Made by a program: the position numbers and the translations under genes. 64,000 nt of DNA from positions 15,438,001-15,502,000 of the forward strand of contig CM059621.1 of NCBI GenBank assembly GCA_030435675.1, written 5' to 3'. Below are positions 60,470-64,000 of this stretch, piece by piece. This stretch comes from Steinernema hermaphroditum. Its lineage: Eukaryota; Nematoda; Chromadorea; Rhabditida; Steinernematidae. The stretch's first letter is position 1. Each line of letters begins with the position of its first letter. The notes under the pieces are model-generated. The model did not search any database. It had not been told where the DNA came from and saw only the letters and a program-made list of their open reading frames with translations.

Positions 60470-61730
60470 ATTGACAAAATGGCCAAAAAAATAGCCAAAG
60501 CTGAAAAATGGCCAAAGTCCCCGAAAAGTCTTTTAAATTTCTGGGTGGTCCTAACACGACAAGGAAAAGTAGACTGTTGACGGTTGGTCGTGATTCCATC
60601 TGATAGGCTTGAGGGCCATCCGTCGCTAGAATTTCGAGACTTAGGAGATGGAAGAACACGAAGAGCATGACTTGAGTCTACTGCTGAGTGATCTAAGTGT
60701 CACGTGTGATGAGCTGCACGATGCAAGCGTCCAGGTCAGTTTTTTACATACTGTTCTTGCATTTCAAGGCGGAAATGTTTAGGAAGTCAGAGCCGAAAAG
60801 CGTCGTCATGATGCAGATGCTGTGGGAAGCTCTCCTCCACGAAAGATTACAGCATCCACAGAACGCGTGCGTGCTATTGAGGTGCATGAGTAAGTGTGCT
60901 GCGCATGTTCAGTAATCAAAATCAATCGAACATTGCAGATCATCTGAAGATGACGGATACAACTCTGAAATTCCAGCTGAAGCGACACAAGAATCGGCAG
61001 ATGAGTTCAGCAGCGATGAATAGAACAGTTCGGAGAACGATTTACCCTTGGAAGATGACACGTCTCCATTGCACATTGGCAAAAAAGTCGAATTTACAGT
61101 GTCTCAGAAAGGAAAGCGAACACGGCTCCTCAGCCAAGCGGCAGTTTGCCGATGCTGGCAACACTAAAGGCTCGCCCTTCGGGCTCGCGCTAAATAAATA
61201 GGCATAGTCCTAAGCCGGAGCCTAAGCCAAGCCGGGGTTTGCCTAAGCCGGATCCTAAGTCTAGGACGTGTATTTCGTACACTTGTCGTTTTGCACAATT
61301 ATTTTTCTTCGACATACATGGCCCAAAAACTAATAAAAAGTGGAGAAGAAGACGAGGAACTAGAGAAAAACACATGTCGGGGAGATAAAAAAGCTATGTG
61401 CTCAGTGGAAATACCATCTCTGGAGGTCAGTAATGGCTTAAACGGTCCGTGAGGGACAGATTTACAACACAATTTTGTGTTTTTCTTTGAAACTAGTTTT
61501 CGTACGAGAATAAAAAACGTAAATCGTCTAAACAACAGCAAATGCGTTGAATGCAACGCGCGGTAATTTCGCTGAGAAAAAGTCGTGGCGAGAGCCTCAG
61601 AAGAATATTGTTAACTTGACCATAGCATTGACCTGCTGAAAAGCACCATCAGTGCCGTCACCATCGTTTTGGCCATTTTTCAGCTTTGGCCATTTTTTTT
61701 GGCCATTTTTTGGCCATTTTGACCGTCTCC
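60470..61730. repeat. Inverted GGCCATTTTT repeats flanking a small gene
   Basis: The left arm at about 60450-60522 contains AATGGCCAAAAAAATAGCC and GCTGAAAAATGGCCAAA. The right arm at about 61668-61725 is its reverse complement (TTTGGCCATTTTTCAGC, then TTTTTTGGCCATTTTT). They lie about 1.2 kb apart and enclose the small gene at 60648. This could be a non-autonomous element or an inverted duplication; no target duplication was identified. Confidence 0.55.
60648..61023 (+). CDS. Small acidic protein, three exons
   Basis: Exons 60648-60734, 60783-60889 and 60939-61023 keep phase and give 92 aa ending SSDE. The start ATG follows a 3' splice site (CGAGACTTAG) by three bases. The protein is hydrophilic and acidic, with a basic centre (RAEKRRHDAD, SPPRKITAS). 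No family is recognised. After the TAG at 61021 the same frame runs on for 47 more codons in equally acidic sequence (NSSENDLPLEDDTSP) to a TAA at 61165, and AATAAA follows at 61192. So the TAG may be a premature stop, a readthrough site, or a sign that the model needs another splice. Confidence 0.5.
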
Positions 61731-61964
61731 CCTCGAACCAACATCTGCATTTCAGAAGCTTTCTTTTTACCACATTTAGTTTTTTTTTCTATTTTTACAT
61801 GCTATAATCGACGATCTTTTGAAATAGGGCACGAAGGACGAAAAGGACGAAAAATGACCAATTGAATTTAACGAATTCAGAACTGTGTACACACCCTATA
61901 TTTTTTGCTACCAGGCTCGTTAACGTTACATCGAATTTTTGGCGTTCAAATTCCTCCGCATGGC

Positions 61965-62205
61965 GACACGCCGGACTATCGACAGCTTATTTCTCTGAAA
62001 ATATGCAGGCATACAAAGCTGAATTCAAATTTATTTATTTTCTACTGTATAATATAGTGCACCTATGTTAGTTCTATGTTTCCCTGTTATTTCCTTTCCC
62101 TGTTATTCATGGGTCCTTTCCCTCTCATTTATGATTGAATACGTCGGCCATGTCGAAAGGTACCCTTCATTAGGCGCCTTTCGCCCGTGGCGACACGCCG
62201 GATTA
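61965..62205. repeat. Short direct repeat TGGCGACACGCCGGA
   Basis: The 15-mer occurs at about 61962 and 62189 in the same orientation, each followed by a variant of TTAGTCG/CTATCGA. No gene is supported in 61200-62420. Confidence 0.4.
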
Positions 62206-62424
62206 GTCGCAATAGCGATAGCCCCCCTCTCAAGGGTTCATAATTGCTCTCAGGTGGCGCAACGGCGAAAGCGGCGCTGCCCAAAATCTCATCGATCGGC
62301 GCGCGGGCGTCGGGCCAAGAGGGCGGCGTTGTCAAGGAGATGAGCGCCGGAGTGGCCGACGTTGGTGGGCGCAGGTTGTAGCCGTCGTCGGCCAGCTCGA
62401 GTAGCCACTGCCAGCCGGACTGCC

Positions 62425-62710
62425 ATGAAGGGGCTTCGCATCGAAGGTGAGAGTTTTATCATGTCGACATTCAACCGTTGTTGTAGGAAAAGCCGTCGGC
62501 AAACGGCCCCCCTTCAAAGCCGGAATCTCGAGACAAGGATCGGGAGTTAGCCTGACGCCGTCGGTGGTGAGGAGGAGCGGAAGTGCGGGCAACGTTGCCA
62601 GGCACGTTTCGGCGTCGGCGAGCGGGAGCCCGAGACATGAGCCTAAACATATTAATGGACATGCACATCACATGGAGGAGAGGGAACAGCCCCACAAGAA
62701 GGAAAGGTGA
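62425..62710 (+). CDS. Small basic low-complexity protein (tentative)
   Basis: Exon 1 at 62425-62446 and exon 2 at 62487-62710 join in phase 1 through a 40-nt GT-AG intron (donor CGAAG|GTGAG, acceptor GTTGTTGTAG). The product has about 81 residues, is rich in Ser, Gly, Arg and His (SLTPSVVRRSGSAG, HINGHAHHMEEREQ), with no known domain. The stop overlaps a possible donor (GGAAAG|GTGAGG), so further exons are possible. Regular intron signals and biased composition are the only support. Confidence 0.3.
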
Positions 62711-63015
62711 GGAATTCGATTTTCTATTTTTTACTATAAATAACACAATATTTTTGGTGTTTTGCTTGACATTTCATATGCGATATGAGTCACAAATTTT
62801 AACGGAAACAGGTACAAGCAGATACTTCGAAAGTTCGGTTAAGCGGTAGTAGAGCAGCCGAAAGTAACCCTTGTCTTCTTTTCCTTGCCTGTGCGTTAAA
62901 AGACGTTCAAGTTTAGCTACTTTGGAGGATATTCATTCTTCTGCATCATTGGATCCGACAGGGCTTGATCCCGGAGATCCGGCTTTTTGGGTGAAATATG
63001 TGTTTTAACCCGCAT

Positions 63016-63252
63016 ACAGTGGCGAGCATAGAAATAGCCGCACTATATATTGAAAACCTTTTTGGCGATTTTCGGCATGATTTACCTCCCATGTTCCGAC
63101 GCTAATAGGTGTCCTATGTATGGAATTTCCTGAAGAATTGGGGTGTGTCGGCTAGAACAGCTAGAATACGGAGCTAGACACCTATCAGAATATGACCAAC
63201 AAAAATTTTCAATATGTGCTGCGACTATTTCTGTTTCTATATTTCTATGGTG
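63016..63252. mobile_element. Tc1-like MITE
   Basis: Imperfect terminal inverted repeats of about 38 bases: ATAGAAATAGCCGCAC..ATATTGAAAA near 63029, and the complement of TTTTCAATATGTGCTGCGAC..TATTTCT near 63210-63240. The left end TACAGTGGCGAGCATA begins with TACAGT, typical of Tc1-type ends with TA targets. A nested pair, ATAGGTGTCC and AGACACCTAT, makes it partly foldback. No coding capacity. Confidence 0.6.
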
Positions 63253-63259
63253 CGGCCCC

Positions 63260-64000
63260 GTAAACCAGGGACACACAAATTTTTAGAATAAAAAAAAATT
63301 TTTTGTTTTCCACGATCAGTTCCCCCTAAAACGGTTTTATCGCTTCGGTTTGACTAGAGCAGACTAGTGCTTGAAGATGGTAACTAATTTTTGTTCTCCA
63401 TGTTGTTATTTGACTGAAAGGGTCACATAAAGTCAACATCTACGTCCATTTCATTTTCGCATCAAAGACCCTCTTCCTGGTATTGTATATTCTGTCCTAC
63501 GTTTTGTCGTATGGTCTACAGCTAAAGTCATCTCAATATTGACATCAATATCTATATCATGTTTATCATAAACAAAAAGAAAGTAAGAAGTAATGCATTT
63601 TTGGGAGTCCGCCGATTTAACTGTGAAAGCTTCTCCGTTGATGTTTTTTTCTGTTATCTTTTCTTAAAATTCAGTGTTGCTTGAACGGATCAGGCCATAG
63701 AGGACACGGCTTGCTTGAAATTCCTGCGTTTTTTTTCACAAGCAATGTTTGAGTACAGCTTTGCTTAACTGCTTCTGGCGTGTCGAGAAAACCAGATTTC
63801 TTTCGACTGAATAAGTGTATGGAGACCGCATTGCTTCGTGCACGCCGAACCTATGACACGTTGCCATTTAGTAAACTTCTTTAGTAAGGTCTATCTCTTG
63901 AAAATGACGAGCCTTCTACAAAAACTAAGTTCAGCGTCGTGTTCAACGACCTCAGAAATGGGAGGCAGAAAGGAAGCGAATGGTGCAATAAATTGATAAG
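63260..64000. other. Window end, no supported gene
   Basis: AT-rich sequence with T-runs near 63295 and 63640. No frame or RNA gene could be supported. Confidence 0.35.

Overview
The window looks like nuclear DNA of a free-living rhabditid-type nematode (inference). Most spliced genes use introns of 38-50 nt with GT(A)..TTTCAG/TTTTAG ends. Several start codons sit 3-20 nt behind an orphan 3' splice site, as expected for spliced-leader trans-splicing. There are nematode-type seven-helix chemoreceptor genes, TTAGGC-type repeats and small transposon remnants. All exon models were joined by hand from splice signals and reading phase; no RNA or database evidence was available.

Layout. 1-7.4 kb: gene-poor, built of dispersed repeats, with a mariner transposase relic near 6.1-6.7 kb. 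7.42-16.59 kb (+): a complete hybrid polyketide synthase/nonribosomal peptide synthetase of about 2,351 aa (KS-AT-KR-ACP-C-A-PCP-TE), mostly in one 6.5-kb exon. 16.6-20.1 kb: repeats. 20.14-22.91 kb (+): a single-exon superfamily-1 helicase. 23-24.6 kb: repeats and a minisatellite with TTAGGC units. 25.1-28.2 kb: two complete chemoreceptor genes as a tail-to-tail inverted duplication. 28.6-38.9 kb (all minus strand): SNX17-like sorting nexin, RAD23, transgelin/calponin-like protein, SLC17-like transporter, with a tRNA-Glu on the opposite strand inside a transporter intron. 39.6-43.7 kb (+): a two-LIM protein and EMC1. 43.9-44.8 kb (-): an intronless double-homeobox gene. 46.3-49.6 kb (+): two tandem chemoreceptors of a second type. 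49.7-50.1 kb (-): an acidic C-terminal exon of an unassigned gene. 51.15-54.1 kb (+): proteasome subunit RPN1. 54.4-54.9 kb (-): SKP1-related protein. 55.8-57.7 kb (-): an unrecognised protein with a duplicated domain and a tail rich in SUMO-interaction-like motifs. 58.3-64 kb: repeats, two small candidate genes and a Tc1-like MITE.

How it fits together. The 28-57 kb part is mainly conserved cell machinery: ubiquitin-proteasome (RAD23, RPN1, SKP1-like), endosomal sorting (SNX17), ER membrane insertion (EMC1) and cytoskeleton. The first 20 kb differ. They are repeat-rich and carry the motif CAAAAAT almost only on the plus strand. They also hold the synthase, whose long exon contains about 40 copies of the palindrome TACNGTA. 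The most interesting item is this one-gene, one-PKS-module plus one-NRPS-module assembly line, much smaller than the known nematode PKS-1/NRPS-1 pair that makes nemamides.
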